Part shown: piece after piece, positions 1 through 5,778 of the stretch | How positions within the stretch are numbered: the stretch's first letter is position 1 | Layout of the letters: every line of letters begins with the position of its first letter | Assembly (NCBI GenBank): GCA_028682925.1 | Contig: JAJRAG010000190.1 | Location: forward strand, 1 to 5,778 | DNA: 5,778 nt | From: Methanomassiliicoccales archaeon | GTDB lineage: Archaea; Thermoplasmatota; Thermoplasmata; Methanomassiliicoccales; JACIVX01 | Reading direction: 5' to 3' | Position numbers and translations under genes: made by a program | The notes under the pieces: model-generated | Databases searched by the model: none | Told to the model about the DNA's origin: nothing | Seen by the model: only the letters and a program-made list of their open reading frames with translations

Positions 1-1164
1 GTATTCAGAGCGAAGGCCACGATTCTTGCGACGGGAGGTGCTGGTAGAGTCTACCAAGTGACCTCGAATCCTGATGAGGCAACTGGGGACGGCTACGCCA
101 TGGCATACGACATTGGAGCCGAGCTGATGGATATGGAACAGGTCCAGTTCCATCCTACTGGGATGATTTTTCCCGAGTCTGCGAAAGGTATCCTGGTGAC
201 CGAGGCTGTGAGGGGAGAAGGAGGGCTTCTGAAGAACTCAAAAGGAGAGCGGTTCATGGAAAGATACAATCCATCTCAAATGGAGCTCTCTCCGAGGGAT
301 GTTGTCGCCAGAAGCATTTATTCGGAGATACAAGCCGGAAGAGGAACACCAAGGGGAGGAGTGTACCTCGATATTACTCACAAAGGCCCTGATCACATAA
401 TCAAGAAGCTCCCAAGGATGGTCAGGCAGTTCAAGATCTTTGCGGATCTGGACATCACTAGCCAGCCGATGGAGGTCGCTCCGACGGCTCATCATTTCAT
501 GGGTGGGATCAAGATACGTGTCGAGGACAACAGGTCCACGACCGTCGAAGGCCTATATCCAGTAGGAGAGGCCGAGGCCGGTGTGCACGGAGGCAATCGG
601 CTGGGAGGAAACGCTCTCGCGGAGACACAGGTGTTTGGGGCCCGAGCTGGATCGAGTGCCGCAAGCTGGGCCAAGAGCAGACCATCTCCGAAATTGGACA
701 GGGGACAGGTCGAAAGAGAAATCGTCCGACTGGATTCAATGTTCAGAGAGGGGAAGAAGCCCCAGGCGATGAAGGAGCAGATACGGGGTCTGATGTGGCA
801 GTATGTTGGGATCGTTAGGAATCGTGAAGATCTCATGTTCGCTCTAAGCGAGCTGGAGAGACTCGGAAGAGACTCCAATGAATTGGGAGTCTCTGGCGGA
901 AAGAAATACAATCCGGAGTGGTGCGACGCGATTGCAATTCCCCATATGCTCCTCGTATGCGAAGCGATAGTGCGCTCGGCATTGGCGAGAGAGGAGAGCA
1001 GGGGTGCCCACTTTCGTTCGGATTTCCCCAAGCGGGACGACGCCAACTGGTTCGTCAACATCAATCTCAAGAAGGGAATTTCGGGTAAGATGGAAATCAC
1101 GACTTCCCCGATATTCGCTACACGTATGAGACCCAGCGCAATTGCAGGTGATGTGGTTGTCTGA
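1..1164 (+). CDS. tfrA: Fumarate reductase/succinate dehydrogenase flavoprotein subunit (TfrA/SdhA type), 5'-truncated
   Basis: This FAD-containing catalytic subunit interconverts fumarate and succinate. The frame is open from base 1, so the gene enters from the left edge. 387 residues are present, and about 180 N-terminal residues, including the first FAD-binding strand, lie outside the window. Visible family motifs in window residue numbering are ATGGAGR (10-16), FHPTG (50-54), VRGEGG (70-75), SPRDVVAR (97-104, whose Arg99 matches the proton-donating arginine of FrdA), AHHFMGGI (163-170) and HGGNRLGGNAL (197-207, with the substrate-binding Arg200). The C-terminal ESRGAHxRxDFPxRDD signature is also present. 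All catalytic residues expected in this part are intact. The TGA stop at 1162 lies within the 5' end of the iron-sulfur subunit gene or 4 bases before it, depending on the start used there, so the two genes are probably translated together. The symbol tfrA is inferred from the fused TfrB-type partner. A plain SdhA/FrdA or an L-aspartate oxidase relative is possible from this subunit alone, but aspartate oxidase would not sit beside such a partner. Confidence 0.93.
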   Translation, partial: VFRAKATILATGGAGRVYQVTSNPDEATGDGYAMAYDIGAELMDMEQVQFHPTGMIFPESAKGILVTEAVRGEGGLLKNSKGERFMERYNPSQMELSPRDVVARSIYSEIQAGRGTPRGGVYLDITHKGPDHIIKKLPRMVRQFKIFADLDITSQPMEVAPTAHHFMGGIKIRVEDNRSTTVEGLYPVGEAEAGVHGGNRLGGNALAETQVFGARAGSSAASWAKSRPSPKLDRGQVEREIVRLDSMFREGKKPQAMKEQIRGLMWQYVGIVRNREDLMFALSELERLGRDSNELGVSGGKKYNPEWCDAIAIPHMLLVCEAIVRSALAREESRGAHFRSDFPKRDDANWFVNINLKKGISGKMEITTSPIFATRMRPSAIAGDVVV

Positions 1165-1168
1165 GAAG

Positions 1169-2710
1169 ATGATCCGATTCAGAGTATTCAGGTACGACCC
1201 TGACAAAGACGATTCTCCGAGGTTCGCGATCTACGAAGTCCCCTACGTCGAGAGAATGAGGATACTCGACGCCCTGAATTACATACATGACAACTATGAC
1301 GGAACACTTGCGTACAGGTGGGTCTGCAGGGCGAATCAGTGCGGATCATGCACTGTGACGGTGGACGGCAAGCCAGGGCCAGCTTGCAAGACAGAGGTCC
1401 CAGCCGACTCTGATGAGATCACGATCGAGCCTTTGAGAGTGTTTCCAGTGATAAAGGACCTCGTGACGGACATCGACAGAGGATACGACAAGTACATGAC
1501 TCTCAGGCCATATCTTGAGCGCCATTCAAAGCCAAAAAGACCAGAGACGATAATTGCCGAGGACATTGAACAGATAAAGGAATTTAGAAGCTGCATTGAA
1601 TGTTGGGCATGCGTTTCGATTTGTCCAGTGATCAACGAGGTCTGGGACGAGTACGCGGGTCCGATGTCGATGCGAAAGCTCGCCGAACTGTCATGCGACA
1701 AGAGGGACATCCTGGACAGGGTGTCTGTGGCTCTTGTCGAGGGCGCCTACAATTGCACCTCATGCAAGAACTGCTGGGCCGTCTGCCCCCAGGAGATCAA
1801 GATCCCCGAGAAGGCGACGGAGAAGCTCCGAGCAAGAGCAATCGAAAAGGGTCTGGCGCCCTTGCCCCCTCACAAGGTCGCCATCGCATCAATCCGCAAC
1901 TATTGGAATCCCTGGATGGCTCCTCGGGGACAGAGGGTACGATGGGCAAAGAGTTACAGCCTCCCTTCGTCCGCAGAGACCATGTTCTTTGCAGGTTGCT
2001 CCCCTTCGCTTCTCAGGCAAAACCTTGTCGAGAATGTCGTGAAGATATATTCTGCGATGGGGGAAAAGATAGGCTATCTGGGAAAGGAGGAGCGATGCTG
2101 TTCCTCCCCTTTGTTGCGAGTCGGGGACATCGACCTCTTCAAGGAGATGGCGGAAGCCAATATCGATGCAATGAAGAAGGCCGGGGCAAAGAGAGTCGTA
2201 GTCACATGCGCCGGTTGTTACAAGGCCTGGAAGGAGGATTACAGAGAATGGTTCGGGGATTACGGAATCGAGGTTGTTCATATCTCCGAGGTATTGGAGA
2301 ATGCGATTCGGAACGGCAAGTTGAAATTGAACGAGGTCCCTGAGAACAATGTCACTGTTACGTATCATGATCCTTGCCACCTCGGAAGGGCTGGAGGCGT
2401 CTACGATCCGCCGCGGCGCGTCCTTGAATCGATACCAGGAGTACGGATTGTGGAGATGAGCAGGAATCGGGAGAACAGCGCATGTTGCGGGTCCGGAGGT
2501 GGTGTCAAGACTGCCAGACCCAATCTAGCCACGACGATCGGGGGAACAAGACTGGAAATGGTTCGTGAGACCGGGGCGGAAGTAATAGTCTCATGCTGTC
2601 CCTGGTGCGAGCAGAACATAGAGGACAGCATCAAGGCGGGCGACTTTCCGAGTTGGAGGGTGCGGGACCTGGTCGACCTAGTTGCGGCAGCGCTGGAACA
2701 GGAGGAGTGA
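1169..2710 (+). CDS. tfrB: TfrB-type iron-sulfur subunit: SdhB-like half fused to two CCG (HdrB/HdrD-like) domains
   Basis: This is the electron-transfer subunit of a fumarate reductase/succinate dehydrogenase, 513 residues from the ATG at 1169. Residues 1-90 form a 2Fe-2S ferredoxin domain with Cys53, 58, 61 and 73 (CxxxxCxxC...C). Residues 135-215 carry two complete CxxCxxCxxxCP motifs, at Cys142/145/148/152 and Cys196/199/202/206. Classical SdhB lacks the second cysteine of the latter motif and holds a 3Fe-4S cluster, so two 4Fe-4S clusters are expected here. Two full CCG motifs follow. The first is C277-x32-CC(310/311)-x35-C347xxC350, and the second is C403-x35-CC(439/440)-x36-C477xxC480. 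In HdrB such motifs bind noncubane 4Fe-4S clusters. Methanogen TfrB (CoM/CoB:fumarate reductase) has this domain order. No membrane segment is seen, so the complex is probably cytoplasmic. The start is uncertain. ATG 1169 begins at the first conserved strand (MIRFRVFRYDP). TTG 1157 follows an AGGTGA motif at 1146-1151 with 5 bases between, and ATG 1151 is also in frame. The physiological electron donor or acceptor cannot be read from the sequence. Confidence 0.93.
   Translation: MIRFRVFRYDPDKDDSPRFAIYEVPYVERMRILDALNYIHDNYDGTLAYRWVCRANQCGSCTVTVDGKPGPACKTEVPADSDEITIEPLRVFPVIKDLVTDIDRGYDKYMTLRPYLERHSKPKRPETIIAEDIEQIKEFRSCIECWACVSICPVINEVWDEYAGPMSMRKLAELSCDKRDILDRVSVALVEGAYNCTSCKNCWAVCPQEIKIPEKATEKLRARAIEKGLAPLPPHKVAIASIRNYWNPWMAPRGQRVRWAKSYSLPSSAETMFFAGCSPSLLRQNLVENVVKIYSAMGEKIGYLGKEERCCSSPLLRVGDIDLFKEMAEANIDAMKKAGAKRVVVTCAGCYKAWKEDYREWFGDYGIEVVHISEVLENAIRNGKLKLNEVPENNVTVTYHDPCHLGRAGGVYDPPRRVLESIPGVRIVEMSRNRENSACCGSGGGVKTARPNLATTIGGTRLEMVRETGAEVIVSCCPWCEQNIEDSIKAGDFPSWRVRDLVDLVAAALEQEE
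2701..2707 (+). promoter_or_regulatory. Ribosome binding site for the 175-residue protein
   Basis: The purine run GGAGGAG lies in the last codons of the tfrB-like gene, 6 bases before the ATG at 2714, and matches the archaeal anti-Shine-Dalgarno sequence well. It fixes the start of the next gene and suggests that its translation follows that of the iron-sulfur subunit. Confidence 0.7.
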
Positions 2711-2713
2711 AGA

Positions 2714-3241
2714 ATGGTGAGACGGGAAGACTCAAAGAAATCGAAGGGGCAGAGAAAGAAGAAAAAGGCTGGTCCAGAAGATGAATCGGAAGATGTAGCT
2801 GTCGAAGAGGTCCTATTCGATAAGAATCCCTCTCGATCCTATTTGCTCAGGGACGTTTGGTACAGTAGCTTGGCCTCGGTCATCGAAGAAGAAGACATGC
2901 CAGAGGATTCGAAACGAGAACTGATGTTCCTGACGCTGTCGAACGCTCTGTTGGATATGGTGATGGACATAATGCCAGGGGACCTGTCGGTTCTGTTCGC
3001 AAGGAATTTAGATGACTATCTTGCAATCACTGTGGTCAACCAGAAGTACAACGTCGATCTTCTGCAGAAGTTCCAGGACGATTTCGCGTCGGAGAAAGGT
3101 CTGAAGTTCAAGAATGAGAAAGAACTCAACGATGCCGTCCTGGCGTTTGAGGAAAAGTGGTGGAACTCCCCAAGAAAGGATTTGGAGGGGAAGACCCCAA
3201 ACTTCACCGTGGACGAAGCCGCTGCAGTGTACAAACTCTGA
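2714..3241 (+). CDS. Unrecognised 175-residue, cysteine-free protein downstream of tfrB
   Basis: I do not recognise a family. The gene starts 3 bases after the tfrB stop behind a strong ribosome binding site, so it is very likely part of the same transcript. Residues 1-30 are highly charged and probably disordered: a lysine/arginine cluster (KKSKGQRKKKK, residues 8-18) is followed by an acidic stretch (EDESED). From residue 35 on the protein looks folded and largely helical. Examples are LLRDVWYSSLASVIEEE (44-60), the methionine- and leucine-rich RELMFLTLSNALLDMVMDIM (68-87), FARNLDDYLAITVVNQKYN (95-113) and LNDAVLAFEEKWW (138-150). It contains no cysteine or histidine, so it is unlikely to carry metal or iron-sulfur clusters itself, and it has no signal peptide or obvious transmembrane helix. 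A soluble accessory, assembly or regulatory protein for the Tfr complex would fit the position, but that is inference from neighbourhood only. It could equally be an unrelated passenger gene. The codon pattern is like that of its neighbours. Confidence 0.8.
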   Translation: MVRREDSKKSKGQRKKKKAGPEDESEDVAVEEVLFDKNPSRSYLLRDVWYSSLASVIEEEDMPEDSKRELMFLTLSNALLDMVMDIMPGDLSVLFARNLDDYLAITVVNQKYNVDLLQKFQDDFASEKGLKFKNEKELNDAVLAFEEKWWNSPRKDLEGKTPNFTVDEAAAVYKL

Positions 3242-3492
3242 GGAAGCAAACCAGGACGCATACCAGGCGGCTCAGCCGTTTCCTTGAGCATGATCCAGTG
3301 GAGGTGCTTCATCATGGCGCGGCCGTCGGAGCGAACTAGTCGACCTATAGGAAGTCTCTCACCTGATGCGATTCCTGCCCTCAACGCACCATGTTCCAGT
3401 GTCTCTCTTCTTTCTATAATGATTACTTCGTCGATCGCGTTCGGTACAGTTCGATCGATGTCCCGCGTACCGACTTTGACTATAGGGGACAT
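3016..3492 (-). CDS. Possible minus-strand gene or gene remnant, unrecognised
   Basis: This is a 158-codon frame starting with ATG at 3492, preceded by GGAGAG at 3499-3504 with 6 bases between, which is a good ribosome binding site. Codons 1 to about 85 (3492 to about 3240) look coding: first codon positions are rich in G and A, and the peptide is well balanced (for example DEVIIIERRETLEHGALRAG). The remaining codons lie opposite the 3' 226 bases of the 175-residue protein gene. There the peptide is rich in Ser and Phe, as expected of an antisense shadow. It may therefore be a real small gene whose 3' end was lost or frameshifted, a true convergent overlap, or chance. I do not recognise a family and assign no function. 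It would be transcribed away from the mevalonate kinase gene, sharing the interval 3493-3647. Confidence 0.3.
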   Translation of the reverse strand: MSPIVKVGTRDIDRTVPNAIDEVIIIERRETLEHGALRAGIASGERLPIGRLVRSDGRAMMKHLHWIMLKETAEPPGMRPGLLPQSLYTAAASSTVKFGVFPSKSFLGEFHHFSSNARTASLSSFSFLNFRPFSDAKSSWNFCRRSTLYFWLTTVIAR

Positions 3493-3647
3493 CCTATTCT
3501 CTCCACTGATTCCTTTTCCGAGTCACAATTCCAATGCGACATTTCCGGTTCGCCACTATTGAGGGGAGAAGTCCCTATTGGAGACTGGATTGAAGTATAG
3601 ACAGAAAGGAGAAATCGTTTAATCCAGGAAAGTGCATCGATGTCTGG
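3242..3647. other. Gap between the Tfr cluster and mevalonate kinase
   Basis: No secure gene, tRNA, repeat array or insertion sequence is visible here. The left part (3242-3492) is covered by the doubtful minus-strand frame described separately. The right part (3493-3647) would be a divergent promoter region if that frame is real. Two small inverted repeats occur, CGGTAC/GTACCG at 3442-3472 and GGGA/TCCC at 3564-3575. Both are too short to call as functional structures. Confidence 0.6.
3611..3625 (+). promoter_or_regulatory. Probable archaeal promoter (BRE/TATA-like) of mevalonate kinase, leaderless transcript
   Basis: An A-rich stretch GAAAT (3611-3615) is followed by the AT-rich element GTTTAAT (3617-3623), whose centre is about 28 bases before the ATG at 3648. 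In archaea the TATA box sits about 25-30 bases before the transcription start, so the transcript would begin at or close to the ATG. The absence of a Shine-Dalgarno sequence at the right distance from 3648 agrees with leaderless translation. The match to consensus is only moderate. Confidence 0.4.
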
Positions 3648-4577
3648 ATGGTCGCATCTTCGGCTCCTGGAAAACTCATATTGATGGGAGAGCACGCTGT
3701 CGTCTTTGGACAGCCTGCTATCGCCACGGCGATCAGCCTTCGTCTGAAGTGCAAAATCTCGCCTTCCAGCGGTTTCTCAGTCAACGGGGAACCGCTTTCC
3801 GATCGATATCATCCTTACATCTCTTCTGCGGTGCGAAAGGCGTGGGGGTCCGAACCTATTGCGATCGACATCGCCTCGGAGATGCCTTCAAGCTCGGGAC
3901 TTGGATCTTCAGCGGCTGTGACGGTGGCGGTATTGGCCGCCCTTTCCCAGATGAGGGGTCAATTCTCAGAAAAAAACGTCGCGAGCAAAGGCTTCGAGGT
4001 GGAGTCAGAGGTACAAGGAAGAGCGAGTCCGATAGACACATCCACCTGCACCCACGGCCGTGGCATCTTCATCGACAGGACACCCGCACCGGATATGCTG
4101 TGGGAAATCGAGAGGGATACCAGAAGGTGGTTCATTCATCATTGTGACGTTCCTGAGATGGACATAGTTGTCGGATACACGGGAGTTGTCGCTCGTACCG
4201 GTCCCCTTGTTGCCAAAGTCAAGCATTTCGCGGACCGGAGCCGATTTGGAATGGAAATCATCGAGGAGATCGGATCGTTGACACTTGAGGGACTGGACAA
4301 ATTGAAGAAAGGGGATAGGGTCGCCTTAGGAGGACTGATGACAAAGAATCAGAAGCTTCTCGCGGTTCTTGGAGTATCCTCTCCAGAAATAGACAGGCTC
4401 ATCAAGGTCTCACTTCCATACTCATATGGAGCCAAGCTCACTGGAGCTGGTGGAGGAGGGAGCATGATAGCCCTGACCGACCATGCAAAGGAGGTCTCTG
4501 AGGCGATAAGGAAGAGAGGCGGGACGCCCATTGTAGTAAGGACGGGGGCTAAGGGAGTGACCGTCGATACTAAGTGA
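3648..4577 (+). CDS. mvk: Mevalonate kinase (GHMP kinase superfamily)
   Basis: This cytoplasmic enzyme phosphorylates mevalonate with ATP to 5-phosphomevalonate in the mevalonate route to isoprenoids, the source of archaeal lipid chains. It has 309 residues, the usual size of archaeal mevalonate kinases (about 300). The three GHMP kinase motifs are present. Motif 1 is APGKLILMGEHAVVFG (6-21). Motif 2, the ATP phosphate loop, is PSSSGLGSSAAV (80-91). Motif 3 is KLTGAGGGGSM (263-273). The segment VQGRASPIDTSTCTHG (122-137) contains the expected catalytic Asp130 and resembles the corresponding part of the Methanosarcina enzyme. The usual FGG/YGG after the aspartate reads HGRG, a minor variant. 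The glycine-rich motif 3 and SxxD segment favour mevalonate kinase over mevalonate-3-kinase or diphosphomevalonate decarboxylase relatives. The start at 3648 is the only sensible one, since the conserved N-terminal strand begins at residue 2. The stop lies 14 bases from that of the convergent reductase gene. The pyrimidine-rich stretch 4581-4592 might help termination. Confidence 0.93.
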   Translation: MVASSAPGKLILMGEHAVVFGQPAIATAISLRLKCKISPSSGFSVNGEPLSDRYHPYISSAVRKAWGSEPIAIDIASEMPSSSGLGSSAAVTVAVLAALSQMRGQFSEKNVASKGFEVESEVQGRASPIDTSTCTHGRGIFIDRTPAPDMLWEIERDTRRWFIHHCDVPEMDIVVGYTGVVARTGPLVAKVKHFADRSRFGMEIIEEIGSLTLEGLDKLKKGDRVALGGLMTKNQKLLAVLGVSSPEIDRLIKVSLPYSYGAKLTGAGGGGSMIALTDHAKEVSEAIRKRGGTPIVVRTGAKGVTVDTK

Positions 4578-4591
4578 TGATTCTCTCTTCT

Positions 4592-5778
4592 TCAGATCAT
4601 CTCTTCAAATTCCTTGACAAGGTCTGGGTGTCTCTCTCTCATGACTTTGAGTATGTTATGAACCGACAGCTTGTCGATCCCCGATTCCGAGAGCGTCAGG
4701 ATGATCTCATCGAGTGTATTGTTCGAGAGGGTGACAAGCTTCTCCTTCGCCATCCAGTTGCGCCAGAGTTTGTTTTCAAGCTTGTCTCTCCAAAGCGTCT
4801 CATACTCTCCGAGGACCTCGATGCTGAAATCACCCATCCTGGCCGCTTTTCCGAGCGTCTTTCCGGCGAGCATACCAGTGATGCATCCGTTCGCAATCCC
4901 GCCGCCAGTAATCGGGTCGATGACCCTTGCTGCGTCCCCGACCAACATCAAACCTTCAGTGATTGTTCTGTCCAGAGGGGGGGAGACTGAAACAGCACCG
5001 CTTACAGTATCGATCGGTTGACCGCCTGCCAACCTTCCATCCTTCTGGATGTATTCGTCAAGATATTCTTTGACCTGTCCGGGACGCTTGAGCTTTGACA
5101 ACAGCACTCCAATGCCAACGTTCGCGGTATGTTCATCCTTCGGGAATATCCAGATGTAGCCTCCTGGAGCGGCACTTCCGATGATGAATTCACAGTATCT
5201 GTAGTTGTGTCTGATATTGGTGAGTCTATACTGGAAGCACGATGTGATATCGTTCGGCTTGAGAGTCGTATCTATGCCCGCCCATCTTCCGATCTGGGAT
5301 TCATATCCGTCCGCACCGACAACACAACTCGCCATGATCTCCAGTTGCTTGCCGAATGAGATGGCTCTGACCCCCTTGATCTTGTCAGTATCTTTGATCA
5401 ATCCGATGGCGGAGGTTTTCAACATGATCTCGACCCCTGCCTTCGCTGCATCAGCGGCAAGGGCCTTATCGAACATGTCTCTCTCGAGAACCATGCCGAC
5501 CTCGTTGCCAGCTTGCTTCTCGTTTATCACGAACCGATTTCCACTTGGCGAGACGATTATCGCGCCGTCCACATCGGTCGATATCCACCTCTTGTCCGGC
5601 GTGATGCCGACCTCGGCCAGGGAATTCCTTGAGATTCCTTCTCCGCAACGGACCGGGGATCCAATCTCCTGCCTTTTCTCGATCATCAATACCTTCGCGC
5701 CATTGAGGGCCGCATGCTTCGCCGTCATGCTTCCTGCCGGACCGGCTCCGACGACCACGACATCGTACTTGTCCTTCA
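4592..5778 (-). CDS. Geranylgeranyl reductase (digeranylgeranylglycerophospholipid reductase family)
   Basis: This FAD-dependent reductase saturates the double bonds of the geranylgeranyl chains of archaeal ether lipids, probably at the membrane surface. The frame continues past the GTG at 5758 to the window edge and reads KDKYDVVVVGAGPAGS. The codon just before this lysine is NTG, with its first base at 5779, so the true start is very probably an ATG there, giving about 395 residues. In that numbering the Rossmann motif GAGPAG is at 11-16 and is followed by Glu34-Lys35-Arg36. PVRCGEG (42-48) contains the conserved Cys45. The family signature YxWxFP-x8-GxG is at 208-224, and the second FAD motif GLMLVGDAARVIDPITGGG is at 276-294. 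The C-terminal NWMAKEKL (341-348) and the overall length resemble the Thermoplasma acidophilum enzyme. Exact substrate and electron donor are not deducible. Related flavoprotein reductases acting on other prenyl compounds cannot be fully excluded, but the lipid-gene neighbour supports the call. Confidence 0.92.
   Translation of the reverse strand, partial: KDKYDVVVVGAGPAGSMTAKHAALNGAKVLMIEKRQEIGSPVRCGEGISRNSLAEVGITPDKRWISTDVDGAIIVSPSGNRFVINEKQAGNEVGMVLERDMFDKALAADAAKAGVEIMLKTSAIGLIKDTDKIKGVRAISFGKQLEIMASCVVGADGYESQIGRWAGIDTTLKPNDITSCFQYRLTNIRHNYRYCEFIIGSAAPGGYIWIFPKDEHTANVGIGVLLSKLKRPGQVKEYLDEYIQKDGRLAGGQPIDTVSGAVSVSPPLDRTITEGLMLVGDAARVIDPITGGGIANGCITGMLAGKTLGKAARMGDFSIEVLGEYETLWRDKLENKLWRNWMAKEKLVTLSNNTLDEIILTLSESGIDKLSVHNILKVMRERHPDLVKEFEEMI

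Noticed and set aside
492..1100. 202-codon minus-strand frame inside the flavoprotein gene
   Set aside because: The plus-strand frame carries every expected flavoprotein motif. The minus frame is rich in Ser, Pro and Leu and resembles no protein.
1600..2343. 247-codon plus-strand frame inside the tfrB-like gene
   Set aside because: It is a shifted reading of a gene whose cysteine motifs are continuous in the main frame, with no sign of a frameshift or an overlapping gene.
3442..3472. Inverted repeat CGGTAC/GTACCG with a 19-base loop, containing TCGATCGA
   Set aside because: A 6-base stem with a long loop is expected by chance. It lacks tRNA features and is not near a gene end or start where it would act as a terminator or operator.
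3284..3562. Plus-strand frame of 92 codons in the gap before mevalonate kinase
   Set aside because: The peptide is rich in Ser, Pro, Ile and Leu with no domain, there is no ribosome binding site, and it lies opposite the more coding-like minus-strand frame. It looks like an antisense shadow.
3632..4147. 171-codon plus-strand frame overlapping the mevalonate kinase gene
   Set aside because: It is an out-of-frame reading of the kinase gene, rich in Arg, Gly and His, and the kinase motifs are all in the other frame.
4574..4990. 138-codon plus-strand frame overlapping the end of mevalonate kinase
   Set aside because: It lies opposite the geranylgeranyl reductase gene and has no recognisable motifs. 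The overlap with the kinase stop is chance.
1..5778. Electron transfer from the Tfr-like complex to the geranylgeranyl reductase as one system
   Set aside because: The two lie in separate transcription units, with the reductase on the opposite strand, and nothing in the sequence links them beyond both being redox proteins.
1..5778. CRISPR array, insertion sequence, prophage, toxin-antitoxin or other defence system
   Set aside because: No direct repeat series, transposase or integrase motif, terminal inverted repeats or toxin-like pair was seen. All confident genes are metabolic except one unrecognised small protein.

Overview
The window looks like a piece of an archaeal chromosome, most probably from an uncultured or little-studied Thermoplasmatota lineage. 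A mevalonate kinase and a geranylgeranyl reductase, both archaeal membrane-lipid enzymes, lie side by side. As far as I can recall the Thermoplasma acidophilum sequence, the reductase resembles it closely over its whole length, including the RCGEG region and the C-terminal NWxAKEKL segment. This assignment is made from memory of protein families, not from a search.

Layout. Positions 1-3241 form a plus-strand, tightly packed gene cluster. It holds the 3' two thirds of a succinate dehydrogenase/fumarate reductase flavoprotein gene, then a TfrB-type iron-sulfur subunit in which an SdhB-like half is fused to two CCG domains, then a small unrecognised protein of 175 residues that has its own strong ribosome binding site. 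Positions 3242-3647 hold no secure gene. A minus-strand open frame (start at 3492) does look partly coding and has a good ribosome binding site, but it runs into the preceding convergent gene. A probable promoter lies just before 3648. Positions 3648-4577 encode mevalonate kinase. Positions 4592-5778 (minus strand) encode geranylgeranyl reductase, convergent with the kinase and complete except for, very probably, the first base of its start codon.

How the genes work together. The flavoprotein and the TfrB-like subunit should form one soluble complex that interconverts fumarate and succinate. Electrons would run through a 2Fe-2S cluster and two 4Fe-4S clusters to two noncubane-type CCG sites, as in thiol:fumarate reductase. 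Whether the partner is CoM-SH/CoB-SH, another thiol or a quinone cannot be read from the window. The kinase acts early in isoprenoid synthesis (mevalonate to phosphomevalonate), and the reductase acts late, saturating geranylgeranyl chains of archaeal ether lipids. I see no mobile element, CRISPR array, RNA gene or defence system. The most open points are the unrecognised Tfr-linked protein and the minus-strand frame at 3016-3492.
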